Source of the DNA: an uncultured Granulosicoccaceae bacterium
Lineage (GTDB): Bacteria > Pseudomonadota > Gammaproteobacteria > Granulosicoccales > Granulosicoccaceae
NCBI GenBank assembly: GCA_937922015.1
Contig: CAKZVB010000041.1
Coordinates: 1 to 64,000, forward strand
Length of the DNA: 64,000 bases
Direction: 5' to 3'
Both the position numbers and the translations under genes were made by a program. Below are positions 36,714 through 46,744 of the stretch, one piece after another (within the stretch, counting starts at the first letter, position 1; each line of letters begins with the position of its first letter). The notes beneath the pieces are model-generated. The model was not told the origin of the DNA, made no database searches, and was given only the letters and a program-made list of their open reading frames with translations.

Positions 36714-38612
36714 ATGCCTGGCTACCAAGAAGTATACGAATCATCAATCACCGACAGCAGAAAATTCTGGCTGGATCTGGCTCAGGACATCCACTGGTAT
36801 CAGGCACCCAGCCATGCACTCGACGACTCAAACCCGCCATTTTACCGCTGGTTTCCAGACGGAAAAACCAATGCCTGCTTCAACGCGGTCGATCTGCATG
36901 TGAACAATGGCCGCGGTGATCAGACAGCCATCATATATGACAGTCCGATTACCGGCAGCGCCGCGAAGATCTCCTTTCAGGAACTTCAGACCCGGGTAAG
37001 CCTGGTTGCCGGAATTATGGTGGACAACGGGGTTGTCGCTGGCGATCGGGTAATTATATATATGCCCATGATTCCCGAGGCGGCAATTGCAATGCTGGCT
37101 TGCGCGCGTATCGGGGCCATTCACTCAGTGGTTTTCGGCGGCTTTGCGGCCAATGAGCTGGCGGTAAGAATCGACGACTGCACGCCGAAACTGATTTTTG
37201 CAGCATCGTGCGGTCTGGAACCCGGGCGCACCGTGGAATACAAACCTCTGCTGGACAGTGCCATCTCCACGGCTACTCACCAACCCGACACCTGCGTAGT
37301 TTTACAGCGCCCGCAGGCCACAGCATCGATGATTGAAGGTCGCGACGTCGACTGGACAACAGCCGAATCCAGCGCCAGCCCGGCTGATTGTGCAGAGCTG
37401 GCGGCCGACCACCCGCTGTACATTCTCTACACATCCGGCACTACCGGACAGCCGAAAGGCGTAGTTCGTGACACCGCCGGTGGTATTGTCAGCCTGAAAT
37501 GGACCATGAAGAATATATACGGCGTTGAACCGGGTGATGTCTACTGGGCCGCCTCTGATGTTGGCTGGGTGGTGGGTCATTCATACATCGTTTATGCACC
37601 GTTGTTTCACGGCAACACCACCGTTCTATATGAGGGAAAGCCAGTGGGCACTCCTGACCCCGGTGCATTCTGGCGCGTGATCTCGGAGCACAACGTGCGA
37701 ATATTGTTCACCGCACCAACAGCCTTCCGGGCAATAAAAAAGGAAGACTCAAGCGGCGAGTACCTGAAAAAATATGACGTATCCTGCCTCAAAGCGCTGT
37801 TCCTGGCCGGTGAACGCTGCGATCCGGACACCCTGCACTGGGCAGAGCAAAAACTGGCCGTGCCGGTAATCGATCACTGGTGGCAAACCGAAACCGGCTC
37901 TTCCATCTGTTCAAATTATCTGGGATTCGATTTACTGCCGATCAAACCCGGCTCACCTACAGTTGCTGCACCCGGTTATCAAGTGGATGCACTCAACCCC
38001 CGGGGCGAACTCTGCGCCGCTGGCGAAATAGGCGCACTGGCAATCAAGTCACCGCTGCCACCCGGGACATTCACCAATCTGTGGAATGCGCCTGAGAGAT
38101 ACCAGCAGGCCTATTTTTCCACCTTCCCCGGCTATTACGAAACCGGCGACTCCGGCTACATTGATGAAGATGGCTATGTTTTTGTGATGGCCAGAACCGA
38201 TGACGTCATCAACGTGGCCGGGCATCGCCTGTCAACAGGGGCCATGGAAGAAGTACTGGCTGCACATCCGGATGTGGCAGAGTGCGCAGTGATTGGCGCT
38301 GACGACTCCCTTAAAGGACAGGTACCGGTCGGCATGCTGGTCCTCAACAGTGAATGCAACAAGAGCGAAGATGAAATTTGCAAAGAAGTTATTCAGCGCG
38401 TCCGCAACGAAATCGGCCCGGTCGCCGCCTTCAAGAGTGCAGTTGTGGTAAAGAGACTACCGAAAACCCGATCCGGCAAAATATTGCGTGCCACCATGCG
38501 CGCTATCGCTGACGGCAGCGACTGGAAAATGCCGGCTACCATTGACGATCCCGCTATACTTGATGAAATTGCAGGGTCACTGCGCAGCATTGGCTACCCG
38601 CAAAGAACCTGA
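36714..38612 (+). CDS. prpE: Propionyl-CoA synthetase PrpE-like
   Basis: AMP-forming acyl-CoA synthetase that activates propionate to propionyl-CoA. Residues 1-60 match the PrpE N-terminus (YQEVYESSITDSRKFW, SNPPFYRWFPDGKTNACFNA). Core motifs: YTSGTTGQPKG (P-loop), GWVVGHSYIVYAPL, WWQTETG, and RTDDVINVAGHRLSTGAMEE. The end VKRLPKTRSGKILR contains the catalytic lysine that can be acetylated. 632 residues from the ATG at 36714; the frame stays open to a TTG at 36648, but PrpE alignment and a GTGAGA ribosome site favour 36714. First gene of prpE-pccB-pccA-epimerase. Confidence 0.92.
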   Translation: MPGYQEVYESSITDSRKFWLDLAQDIHWYQAPSHALDDSNPPFYRWFPDGKTNACFNAVDLHVNNGRGDQTAIIYDSPITGSAAKISFQELQTRVSLVAGIMVDNGVVAGDRVIIYMPMIPEAAIAMLACARIGAIHSVVFGGFAANELAVRIDDCTPKLIFAASCGLEPGRTVEYKPLLDSAISTATHQPDTCVVLQRPQATASMIEGRDVDWTTAESSASPADCAELAADHPLYILYTSGTTGQPKGVVRDTAGGIVSLKWTMKNIYGVEPGDVYWAASDVGWVVGHSYIVYAPLFHGNTTVLYEGKPVGTPDPGAFWRVISEHNVRILFTAPTAFRAIKKEDSSGEYLKKYDVSCLKALFLAGERCDPDTLHWAEQKLAVPVIDHWWQTETGSSICSNYLGFDLLPIKPGSPTVAAPGYQVDALNPRGELCAAGEIGALAIKSPLPPGTFTNLWNAPERYQQAYFSTFPGYYETGDSGYIDEDGYVFVMARTDDVINVAGHRLSTGAMEEVLAAHPDVAECAVIGADDSLKGQVPVGMLVLNSECNKSEDEICKEVIQRVRNEIGPVAAFKSAVVVKRLPKTRSGKILRATMRAIADGSDWKMPATIDDPAILDEIAGSLRSIGYPQRT

Positions 38613-38693
38613 ATCACAACCCTCCCGCGGGTCTCACCAGACTACAACACCATTGTCTTTCATCTGCGCAGGCGCGTAAGGTAACAAACAATA

Positions 38694-40226
38694 ATGCAAA
38701 CCATAGATCAACAATTGCAGGAACGTCGAGAAGCGGCACGAGCCGGTGGCGGTCAGGAGCGAATCGATAAACATCACGCCAAAGGAAAGCTCACCGCCAG
38801 AGAAAGACTCGAACTGTTACTTGATGAGGGCAGCTTCAAAGAATCAGATATGTTCGTGGAGCATCGCTGCACTGACTTTGGCATGCAGGATCAAAAAATC
38901 CCCGGTGATGGAGTAGTTACCGGCTGGGGAACGATCAACGGCAGACTGGTGTTTGTTTTCAGCCAGGACTTCACCGTATTCGGCGGTTCGTTGTCAGAAG
39001 CGCATGCCGAAAAACTTTGCAAGGTCATGGACCAGGCAATGAAAGCGGGTGCACCGCTAATAGGTCTGAACGATTCAGGTGGCGCAAGAATACAAGAGGG
39101 CGTTGCTTCACTGGGTGGTTATGCAGAGGTTTTTCAGCGCAATGTACTGGCATCCGGTGTTGTACCTCAAATATCAATGGTTATGGGGCCTTGCGCCGGT
39201 GGCGCTGTATATTCACCGGCGATGACTGATTTCATCTTTATGGTTCGCGATACCTCTTATATGTTTGTAACCGGGCCAGAGGTTGTAAAAACTGTCACTC
39301 ATGAAGAAGTCACACACGAAGAACTGGGGGGTGCAGATACACATTCTTCAATTTCCGGTGTCTGTGATATCGCGTTCGAAAACGAAGTTCATGCGCTGCG
39401 CAAGCTGCGTGAATTCTACGATTTTCTACCACTGAACAATCGTGAAAAACCGCCTGTACTTCCGTGTAATGACCCTGTCGACCGACGCGATGGTTCGCTG
39501 GATACACTGGTCCCGGACAACCCCAACCAACCTTACGATATGAAAGAACTAATACACAAGGTTGTCGATGACGCACATTTTTTTGAGCTGCAACCGGACT
39601 ATGCAAAAAACATCATTGTAGGTTTCGCACGCCTGAACGGCAGCACTGTGGGAATAGTCGCCAACCAGCCACTGGTGCTAGCGGGTTGCCTTGATATTAA
39701 ATCATCGATTAAAGCTGCCCGCTTTGTTCGATTTTGCGATGCCTTTAACATACCTATTGTCACCTTTGTCGATGTACCCGGATTTCTGCCCGGCACCTCG
39801 CAGGAGTACGGCGGCATCATAAAACACGGTGCAAAACTGTTGTTCGCCTACGCCGAATGCACAGTACCCAAAATAACCGTAATAACACGCAAAGCCTATG
39901 GCGGCGCCTATGATGTAATGGCCTCAAAGCACCTGCGTGGCGATGTCAACCTTGCCTGGCCCAAAGCCGAAATTGCCGTAATGGGTCCTAAGGGAGCAGT
40001 AGAGATTATTTTTAGAAAGGACATCGGCGATGCTGAAAAAATAGAAAAGCGCACCGAAGAATATCGCCAGAAATTTGCCAATCCCTTTGTCGCCGCCAGC
40101 CGCGGTTACATCGATGATGTCATAAAACCCTCCGGCACCAGACACCACATCTGCAGATCGCTTTCCATGCTTTCCAACAAACAACTGGAGAATCCATGGC
40201 GTAAGCACAGCAACATGCCACTGTAG
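38694..40226 (+). CDS. pccB: Propionyl-CoA carboxylase beta subunit (carboxyltransferase)
   Basis: Transfers carboxyl from carboxybiotin to propionyl-CoA to give methylmalonyl-CoA. 510 residues with two crotonase-like halves. Recognisable: [100 protein letters not shown] and [15 protein letters not shown], ending RKHSNMPL as in PccB. The [12 protein letters not shown] context indicates propionyl rather than methylcrotonyl specificity. It sits between prpE and pccA. Confidence 0.94.
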   Translation: MQTIDQQLQERREAARAGGGQERIDKHHAKGKLTARERLELLLDEGSFKESDMFVEHRCTDFGMQDQKIPGDGVVTGWGTINGRLVFVFSQDFTVFGGSLSEAHAEKLCKVMDQAMKAGAPLIGLNDSGGARIQEGVASLGGYAEVFQRNVLASGVVPQISMVMGPCAGGAVYSPAMTDFIFMVRDTSYMFVTGPEVVKTVTHEEVTHEELGGADTHSSISGVCDIAFENEVHALRKLREFYDFLPLNNREKPPVLPCNDPVDRRDGSLDTLVPDNPNQPYDMKELIHKVVDDAHFFELQPDYAKNIIVGFARLNGSTVGIVANQPLVLAGCLDIKSSIKAARFVRFCDAFNIPIVTFVDVPGFLPGTSQEYGGIIKHGAKLLFAYAECTVPKITVITRKAYGGAYDVMASKHLRGDVNLAWPKAEIAVMGPKGAVEIIFRKDIGDAEKIEKRTEEYRQKFANPFVAASRGYIDDVIKPSGTRHHICRSLSMLSNKQLENPWRKHSNMPL

Positions 40227-40277
40227 AATTTAAAGCATCCAGAGCAGATACAAGCAACTAACACAGACACTAAATCC

Positions 40278-42287
40278 ATGGGTTCAAACACAAGTACCTT
40301 TAAAAAAATACTCGTCGCCAATCGCGGTGAGATTGCGTGCCGTGCAATGCGAACCGCGCGCAAAATGGGTATCGCCACGGTGGCAGTCTATTCCGAAGCA
40401 GACAGCACGGCTTTGCACACCACCAGCGCCGATGAAGCCATATGCATAGGCCCGGCTGCCTCCGCAGAAAGCTACCTCGTGATAGATAATATTATACAGG
40501 CGTGCAAATCCACCGGCGCTGATGCGGTATATCCGGGTTATGGCTTTTTATCTGAAAACTCTGACTTTGCAGCCAGACTCGAAGCTGAAAACATCAATTT
40601 TATCGGCCCGGGAAAACTGGCCATTGAAAGCATGGGCGATAAAATAACATCAAAAAAACTGGCCATAGAAGCGGGAGTCAGCTGCGTTCCCGGACACACA
40701 GACATCATTAAAAACCCTGATCACGCAGTCGAAATTTCCGCCGGTATCGGCTATCCGGTAATGCTTAAAGCCAGTGCTGGTGGTGGCGGTAAAGGCATGC
40801 GAGTGGCATGGGACGAAGCACAGTGCCGGGAAGGTTTTGAGCGCGCCAGCAATGAAGCGCGATCAAGCTTTGGCGATGACCGGGTGTTTATTGAAAAATT
40901 CTTAGAAGAACCGCGTCACATCGAAATTCAGGTACTGGCAGACAAACACGGCAATACAATATATCTCAATGAACGTGAGTGCTCCATTCAGCGTCGGCAC
41001 CAGAAGGTAATCGAAGAGGCCCCCTCCCCCTTCATCACTGAAACCACTCGTGCCGCGATGGGTGAACAAGCCTGCGCACTTGCTAAAGCCGTTAATTATC
41101 ACTCGGCGGGAACCGTCGAATTTATTGTTGATAAACATCAGAACTTCTACTTCCTTGAAATGAACACCCGCCTTCAGGTTGAACACCCGGTTACCGAAAT
41201 GATTACCGGACTTGATCTGATTGAACAAATGATCAACATCGCCGCAGGCCATGATCTGGCTATTAAGCAATCAGATATTGGCATTAACGGCTGGGCCATG
41301 GAAGCAAGGGTCTATGCTGAAAACCCTTTTAGAGAATTCCTGCCATCGACTGGCAGACTAACCAGTTACGCGGAACCCGCAGACATTGAAAACGTTCGTG
41401 TTGACAGCGGCGTCATTGAAGGCGGAGAAGTATCGATCTACTACGACCCGATGATCTCCAAACTGATTACCTGGGGTAGCGACAGACAAACAGCCATCCT
41501 CACCATGCAACACGCACTCGATCGCTATTTGATCAACGGGGTTACCACCAACATACCTTTTCTAGCGGCGTTGTTTGACCACAGTGATTTTCAAGCCGGA
41601 GATTTTTCAACCAATTTCATTGATCACCACTACCCTGACGGTTTTGCCAGACAACAACCCACGGCAACAGACTCACAGCAAATGGACGCCGCAGCGGCAG
41701 TAGCACACTTCCTGCTGGAACAACGCACAGCGCGAATAAGCGGCGCCATGCATGCAGTAGAGCCACCGCAGGCACTTGATTTATGCGTCATAGAGGGTGA
41801 TCGACACACAGCCGTAAACGTTCAGGCCGATGGCAACCAACAATACACACTGACAACTAATGGCAGCACCATGTCAATGCGCACTGACTGGCAGCCAACC
41901 AGCCCGGTCCTGACAGCACAATTTAACAACGGACCACAGGTTGTTTTTCAATGGAAACGAACCTTTATCGGCTACCAGTTATCCAATGGTCGCTATCTGT
42001 CCGAACTACTGGTCATGTCACCGCGCGCGGCGGAGCTTCATCAATTAATGCCGGTGCGCAAAGTTGCAGATACCTCAAAGTTGCTTCTGTCTCCTATGCC
42101 GGGTTTGTTAATCGACGTACTGGTCAGTGAAAACCAAAGCGTCCGTGCTGGCGATTCCCTGGCCATCGTCGAGGCCATGAAAATGGAAAACGTATTAAAG
42201 GCAGACCGCGACGCGGTGGTGTCAAAGGTGTTCGAATCAACTGGTGCGACACTGGATGTAGATCAAAAAATCCTCGAATTCGAATAA
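40278..42287 (+). CDS. pccA: Propionyl-CoA carboxylase alpha subunit (biotin carboxylase + BCCP)
   Basis: ATP-dependent carboxylation of its own biotin. The biotin-carboxylase domain has KKILVANRGEIACRAMRTA, HPGYGFLSE-like VYPGYGFLSEN, KASAGGGGKGMRV, ECSIQRRHQKVIEEAPS and FLEMNTRLQVEHPVTE. The central BT domain links to PccB. The C-terminal biotinyl domain has EAMKMEN, with biotin on K635. 669 residues, typical of PccA. It begins 51 bases after pccB. Confidence 0.94.
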   Translation: MGSNTSTFKKILVANRGEIACRAMRTARKMGIATVAVYSEADSTALHTTSADEAICIGPAASAESYLVIDNIIQACKSTGADAVYPGYGFLSENSDFAARLEAENINFIGPGKLAIESMGDKITSKKLAIEAGVSCVPGHTDIIKNPDHAVEISAGIGYPVMLKASAGGGGKGMRVAWDEAQCREGFERASNEARSSFGDDRVFIEKFLEEPRHIEIQVLADKHGNTIYLNERECSIQRRHQKVIEEAPSPFITETTRAAMGEQACALAKAVNYHSAGTVEFIVDKHQNFYFLEMNTRLQVEHPVTEMITGLDLIEQMINIAAGHDLAIKQSDIGINGWAMEARVYAENPFREFLPSTGRLTSYAEPADIENVRVDSGVIEGGEVSIYYDPMISKLITWGSDRQTAILTMQHALDRYLINGVTTNIPFLAALFDHSDFQAGDFSTNFIDHHYPDGFARQQPTATDSQQMDAAAAVAHFLLEQRTARISGAMHAVEPPQALDLCVIEGDRHTAVNVQADGNQQYTLTTNGSTMSMRTDWQPTSPVLTAQFNNGPQVVFQWKRTFIGYQLSNGRYLSELLVMSPRAAELHQLMPVRKVADTSKLLLSPMPGLLIDVLVSENQSVRAGDSLAIVEAMKMENVLKADRDAVVSKVFESTGATLDVDQKILEFE

Positions 42288-42296
42288 GGCCGGGTA

Positions 42297-42701
42297 ATGA
42301 TAGGTAAATTGAATCACGTAGCGATCGCCGTGGCCGATCTGGACAAAGCTGTTGCTGTGTATCGCGATACCCTGGGTGCAAATGTCAGTGCTGCCACTGA
42401 CCTGCCGGAACACGGAGTCACTACCGTCTTTGTCGAACTGCCCAACACAAAAATAGAGTTATTACGACCACTGGGAGAGAACAGTCCAATTTCGCGTTTC
42501 CTGGAAAAAAATGCCGACGGTGGAATTCATCACGTTTGTTATGAAGTCGATGACATCACCGCCGCGACCGAGAAGCTTCTGTCACAGGGGGCACGAGTGC
42601 TGGGCGACGGCCAACCCCGCATTGGCGCTCACGGCAAACCCGTTTTATTCCTGCACCCCAAAGATTTTTGCGGAACGCTGGTCGAACTGGAACAGGTTTA
42701 A
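42297..42701 (+). CDS. mce: Methylmalonyl-CoA epimerase
   Basis: Interconverts (S)- and (R)-methylmalonyl-CoA using a divalent metal. Two glyoxalase-fold beta-alpha-beta modules are visible: LNHVAIAVADLDKAVAVYRDTLG and GGIHHVCYEVDDI, with metal ligands expected at H8, H77-78 and the final E in GTLVELEQV. FVELPNTKIELLRPLGENSPI is characteristic. 134 residues. It starts 9 bases after pccA. Methylmalonyl-CoA mutase, the next step, is not in the window. Confidence 0.94.
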   Translation: MIGKLNHVAIAVADLDKAVAVYRDTLGANVSAATDLPEHGVTTVFVELPNTKIELLRPLGENSPISRFLEKNADGGIHHVCYEVDDITAATEKLLSQGARVLGDGQPRIGAHGKPVLFLHPKDFCGTLVELEQV

Positions 42702-42946
42702 CACAATACGGCGAATCCGTGAGCCACAGCCAGTATCGGGTTAAAAAAGCGACGATCAGACATTGCTACGGTGTATATAATTTTCCTGCTGCCGATACCC
42801 TCCCTCCATTGCACGCAACGGTTATAATCCGGTTGCGGTTTCTCACAAGGCAAGTTCAAATCCGTGTAACTGCGCCCACTTTGACTGCTCACCAGTTACT
42901 CCGGCATCCGCACTAACTACCCGCACCCAATAAACGGAAAACCACA

Positions 42947-44149
42947 ATGAAGCATGCATATATTTGTGAAGGCCTACGTACACCAATAGGTCGTTTTGGT
43001 GGAGCGTTAGCAAGCGTCAGACCCGACACTCTGCTGGGCGACATCCTGCATTCACTAATAAACGATGCCAGCTCGCTTGAACCTGAGATGATCGACGATG
43101 TTTATATCGGCTGCGCCAACCAGGCCGGTGAAGACAATCGTAACGTTGCACGCATGGCTGTACTTCTTGCCGGCATGCCAATCTCGGTGCCCGCGGTGAC
43201 TTTTAACCGACTGTGCGGTTCCGGGCTGGACGCCGTCGGCACAGCTGCCCGCGCAATAGCGGCCGGTGAAGCAGAAGTCATCATCGCCGGAGGCGTGGAA
43301 AGCATGAGCCGCGCACCTTTCGTCATGCCTAAAGCCGATACCGCATACTCACGCCGAGCCGAGATTTACGACACCACCATCGGCTGGCGATTCGTCAATA
43401 AGGCATTAAAAAATGCCTACGGCGTTGACTCCATGCCCGAGACCGCGGAAAACGTTGCCAGCCAATTTAAAATAAGCCGTGAAGATCAGGATGCTTTTGC
43501 GCTACGCTCACAACAGCGCGCCGCCGCCGCAATTACCAGCGGACGTATGGCAATGGAAATAGACACAGTAAAGATCGTCAACCACAAAAACGAATCAACA
43601 ATCGTCACAACCGACGAACATCCACGCGAGACAACTATTCGAAAACTCGCGTCGCTATCTACCCCTTTCAAAGCCGGCGGCTCTATTACCGCAGGCAATG
43701 CGTCAGGTGTAAATGATGGCGCGGCTGCACTGATAATTGCGTCAGAAGAAGCGGTTAAGCAATACAATCTAAACGCTCGTGCACGAATCACTGGTATGGC
43801 AACCGCCGGTGTCGAACCTCGAATTATGGGCTTCGGCCCATCGCCCGCCTCCAGGAAACTTCTGCAACGACAGAAACTCTCTATAACAGACATAGACGTA
43901 ATAGAACTCAACGAAGCCTTTGCCGCACAGGCACTGGCTGTTACCCGTGATCTTGGCCTCGCGGATGACAGCGAGATCGTCAACCCTAACGGCGGTGCTA
44001 TTGCACTGGGCCATCCATTAGGGATGTCTGGTGCAAGACTGGCACTCACCGCTGCCATAGAATTACAACAACAAAATAAGACACGCGCCTTATGCACCAT
44101 GTGTATCGGCGTTGGCCAGGGCATCGCACTGACCATGGAAAAAGTCTAA
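42947..44149 (+). CDS. Thiolase, beta-ketoadipyl-CoA thiolase type
   Basis: Cleaves a 3-oxoacyl-CoA with CoA. The nucleophile is C90 in FNRLCGSGLDAVG, the other catalytic residues are H356 (ALGHPLGMSG) and C386 (TMCIGVGQG). The N-terminus EGLRTPIGRFGGALASVRPDTL and the YDTTIGWRFVN segment match PcaF/PaaJ, which split 3-oxoadipyl-CoA to acetyl- and succinyl-CoA. 400 residues. No other aromatic-degradation gene is linked, so the assignment rests on sequence pattern alone. It is 245 bases after the epimerase and 21 before the ureohydrolase. Confidence 0.88.
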   Translation: MKHAYICEGLRTPIGRFGGALASVRPDTLLGDILHSLINDASSLEPEMIDDVYIGCANQAGEDNRNVARMAVLLAGMPISVPAVTFNRLCGSGLDAVGTAARAIAAGEAEVIIAGGVESMSRAPFVMPKADTAYSRRAEIYDTTIGWRFVNKALKNAYGVDSMPETAENVASQFKISREDQDAFALRSQQRAAAAITSGRMAMEIDTVKIVNHKNESTIVTTDEHPRETTIRKLASLSTPFKAGGSITAGNASGVNDGAAALIIASEEAVKQYNLNARARITGMATAGVEPRIMGFGPSPASRKLLQRQKLSITDIDVIELNEAFAAQALAVTRDLGLADDSEIVNPNGGAIALGHPLGMSGARLALTAAIELQQQNKTRALCTMCIGVGQGIALTMEKV

Positions 44150-44170
44150 AACGTATAGCAGAACCTGGCC

Positions 44171-45136
44171 ATGTCAATCAAAGACTATCCTGAATTCGAA
44201 GATCCTCGCGCCAGACCACGGTACGTTGGTCTGCCGACTTTTCTTCGCGCTCCCTACCACGAAGATCTTCAACACACCGATGTGGGCATTATCGGTGTAC
44301 CGTTTGATGGCGGAGTCACTAACCGACCCGGTTCCCGCCACGGACCACGCGAGGTGCGTAATCAGTCCACTTTAATACGCATGAAAAACCAGTCCACCGG
44401 AATCGCCCCTCACGAACTATGCAGAGTCAGTGATATCGGTGACGCATGGGTGCCATCGCCCTTTGAGCTGGTCGGCAGTCACCTGGCCATTCAGGAAACT
44501 TTCGAGAAGGTACACGCAAAGGGCATCATACCCATCGCTGTAGGTGGAGATCATTCAGTATCGCTGCCAATCCTCAGAGCGCTGGCGAAAGACAAACCCG
44601 CAGGTATGGTGCACATTGATGCTCACTGCGATACCGGTGATGATTATATGGGCTCAAAGTTTCATCACGGCGCCCCGTTCAGTCGCGCCGTTGAGGAAGG
44701 ACTTCTCGATCCCAAACGCACCATTCAAATCGGTATCCGCGGATCCGTGAATGACCTGGATTTGTGGAAGTTCAGTCACGACAGCGGTATGCGCGTCATT
44801 TACATGCATGACTTCTATCAGATGGGCCTGGACAAAGTGATTAAAGAAATTCACAGAGTCACGGGCGATGGGCCGGTCTACATCAGCTTCGATATCGACA
44901 GTCTTGACCCGGCTTTCGCGCCGGGCACAGGGACACCGGAGATCGGAGGATTGACAACCCTTGAGGCTCAACTGCTCATTCGCGCATGCAGCGGGCTCAA
45001 TATTATCGGCGCAGACATGGTCGAAGTCGCCCCGCCATTCGACCCATCGGGTAACACCGCACTGGCAGGTGCCGGCATTTTGTTTGAATTGCTATGTGTC
45101 GTTTGTCAAAGCCTTGCCAACTCACGCGCAACCTGA
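44171..45136 (+). CDS. Ureohydrolase, agmatinase/guanidinobutyrase family
   Basis: Di-manganese enzyme that hydrolyses a guanidino compound to urea and an amine. Metal ligands: H128 (GGDHSVSLP), D150-H152-D154 (HIDAHCDTGD), D241 and D243 (FDIDSLDP). 321 residues. N-terminal YVGLPTFLRAPYHEDL, then GVPFDGGVTNRPGSRHGPREVR, follow agmatinase, 4-guanidinobutyrase and guanidinopropionase; the exact substrate cannot be told. The preceding thiolase is probably co-transcribed (21-base gap). Confidence 0.88.
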   Translation: MSIKDYPEFEDPRARPRYVGLPTFLRAPYHEDLQHTDVGIIGVPFDGGVTNRPGSRHGPREVRNQSTLIRMKNQSTGIAPHELCRVSDIGDAWVPSPFELVGSHLAIQETFEKVHAKGIIPIAVGGDHSVSLPILRALAKDKPAGMVHIDAHCDTGDDYMGSKFHHGAPFSRAVEEGLLDPKRTIQIGIRGSVNDLDLWKFSHDSGMRVIYMHDFYQMGLDKVIKEIHRVTGDGPVYISFDIDSLDPAFAPGTGTPEIGGLTTLEAQLLIRACSGLNIIGADMVEVAPPFDPSGNTALAGAGILFELLCVVCQSLANSRAT

Positions 45137-45683
45137 ATGCGCTCTACCATCGCATCGCTGACCACCTGCGCCGTCAAACTATCCCGGCCAGCTGATTAGC
45201 GCCAAAACCCGCAAGCTATAAGGGTCGCGAGGACATTTCAGCCGCCAAATCCACCATTACTGAACACTGATCAAGCGAATATCACGGTTATTGTCTATAC
45301 TCAGTGTGTTGGTGCAGATCTTTGCATAAACCGGCCGGATTGTTAGAAACCACACTGTCCGACACATTGCGTAGAGTTTAGACACAGTGTTATCCAACGC
45401 ATGCGCGCGCTGCAGTATTCAGAAATGCGCGGCGTCGGGTGATACAAAAGATCGAAAATTGACGCTATTTAGCGATAAGGTCGCAGCGTTGTTTGGTCGA
45501 TTGATCAGGGATTTGTAAGAATCTAACGAATTGTCTGGTACTTTAGTACAATAACGCCTGGACAGCTCAATACACGAATTTAGTTTTCCTTGAAAATTTT
45601 ATATAAAACTCTGTCAGTATAATTATCAATATTATTAGCCAGGGCCTGAATAAGACACTATTAACTAATATAAGGTAAATTCC
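45137..45683. other. Intergenic region after ureohydrolase
   Basis: About 550 bases, becoming AT-rich toward the right. No gene. TATAAT occurs at about 45618-45623 without a good -35, and GTACTTTAGTAC is a small palindrome near 45540. It should hold the promoter of the next small gene. Confidence 0.45.
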
Positions 45684-46061
45684 ATGACCAGCCCGAATAC
45701 GTTATTCATACTGTCAAAGCATGGATTAAAGCTAATAGACAAAAAAGGCATCTGCGAGTCATGGATGTGGCTTCTCACCGAAGACGAGGAGACCATGAAG
45801 TATCTTTCCTTACACAAATCAAAATCAGATCGCGCCTACAAGGGCGGTGAAATTCTGGGTATTCGTGAAGCTACAGATGAAGAAGTGGTGCAACATCACG
45901 AGGAAATCGAAAAGGAAAACCCGGAGAAAGCAAAAAACAGAAAAATTGTAACCTTCCAGATTGATCGTGACTGGCACGCACTGTGGCCAAAAGATGCACG
46001 CAAAAATCCGATGGCTTACAAAGGTGTCGGCCACATCGAAAAAGAACCCGCACCTGAATAA
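45684..46061 (+). CDS. Small protein of unknown function (125 residues)
   Basis: Not recognised. Starts MTSPNTLFILSKHGLKL at an ATG preceded by AAGGTAAATTCC, a plausible ribosome site. It has no signal peptide or membrane segment. Features: CESWMWLL, a Lys/Glu-rich middle with HHEEIEKENPEKAKNRK, and a WHALWPKDARKNPMAYKGVGHI end. Soluble and charged. Flanked by long non-coding stretches, so it is a monocistronic gene. It is probably real because of its codon pattern, ribosome site and balanced composition. Confidence 0.65.
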   Translation: MTSPNTLFILSKHGLKLIDKKGICESWMWLLTEDEETMKYLSLHKSKSDRAYKGGEILGIREATDEEVVQHHEEIEKENPEKAKNRKIVTFQIDRDWHALWPKDARKNPMAYKGVGHIEKEPAPE

Positions 46062-46537
46062 TTTTTACAAAGACAAGTTCAATGTAAACTATCGACTAAC
46101 AAGTCAATGCGATCGAAGCAGTAAGCAGTTGTTATCGACATGGATGTCACAAACAAATACCAGGCAGTGCACATTCACTTCAGTTACCTGATGTCTATAG
46201 TCCATTCGTAGCGCATCTTATTATTGACTCGCCAGTAACGAAGACGTATCAAGATCTATACATAACAGGAATACGTTGTGTTCATTTTCCCAACGCAGCA
46301 GCGAAAATAGCAATTTTTGCGGCTTTTTCTGCCATTACCGTAGCCGTACGGAAAATACACACTGACACCCGCACCCAGCAACACTTTCAACTAAAAATTT
46401 TCATTCCTGCCGTAGAATTTTTCTTGTTTATTCTTAAATGTTTAATATACAAGGCGAAAATTCTGTTATCTTCAAGAGGGGATAAAGAATTTAGACCCGA
46501 TAAAAATGTAAAGTAAACATCAGGAATTGATAGAAAT
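46062..46537. other. Long leader region before cold-shock gene
   Basis: About 475 AT-rich bases. It contains a possible promoter (46424-46451) and the 5' leader of the cold-shock gene. No other gene is seen. Confidence 0.45.
46424..46451 (+). promoter_or_regulatory. Weak candidate promoter for cold-shock gene
   Basis: TTGTTT (46424-46429), 16 bases, TATACA (46446-46451). Only moderate matches. It would give a leader of about 80 bases. Confidence 0.3.
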
Positions 46538-46744
46538 ATGAGCAAAGGTACAGTTAAGTGGTTCAACGCTGACAAAGGGTTTGGTTTTATTACCCCTGAA
46601 GACGGCGGCAAGGATTTGTTTGTGCACCACTCGGAAATACAAGCCGGCGGCGGTTTCGCTACGCTTAATGATGGACAGGCCGTGGAATTTGAAGTTGGCG
46701 AAGGTCAGAAAGGCCCTTGCGCCACTAAAGTAGTAGCAATCTAA
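46538..46744 (+). CDS. Cold-shock protein, CspA family
   Basis: Single cold-shock domain that binds single-stranded RNA and DNA and acts as an RNA chaperone. 68 residues with the starting [18 protein letters not shown] (RNP1 is KGFGFI) and LFVHHSEI (RNP2). The C-terminus [12 protein letters not shown] is standard for the family. CAGGAA lies 10-12 bases upstream. Regulation by cold is possible but cannot be seen. Confidence 0.94.
   Translation: MSKGTVKWFNADKGFGFITPEDGGKDLFVHHSEIQAGGGFATLNDGQAVEFEVGEGQKGPCATKVVAI

Noticed and set aside
43486-44136. 216-codon minus-strand frame opposite the thiolase
   Set aside because: Antisense shadow of a strongly conserved gene with catalytic residues intact.
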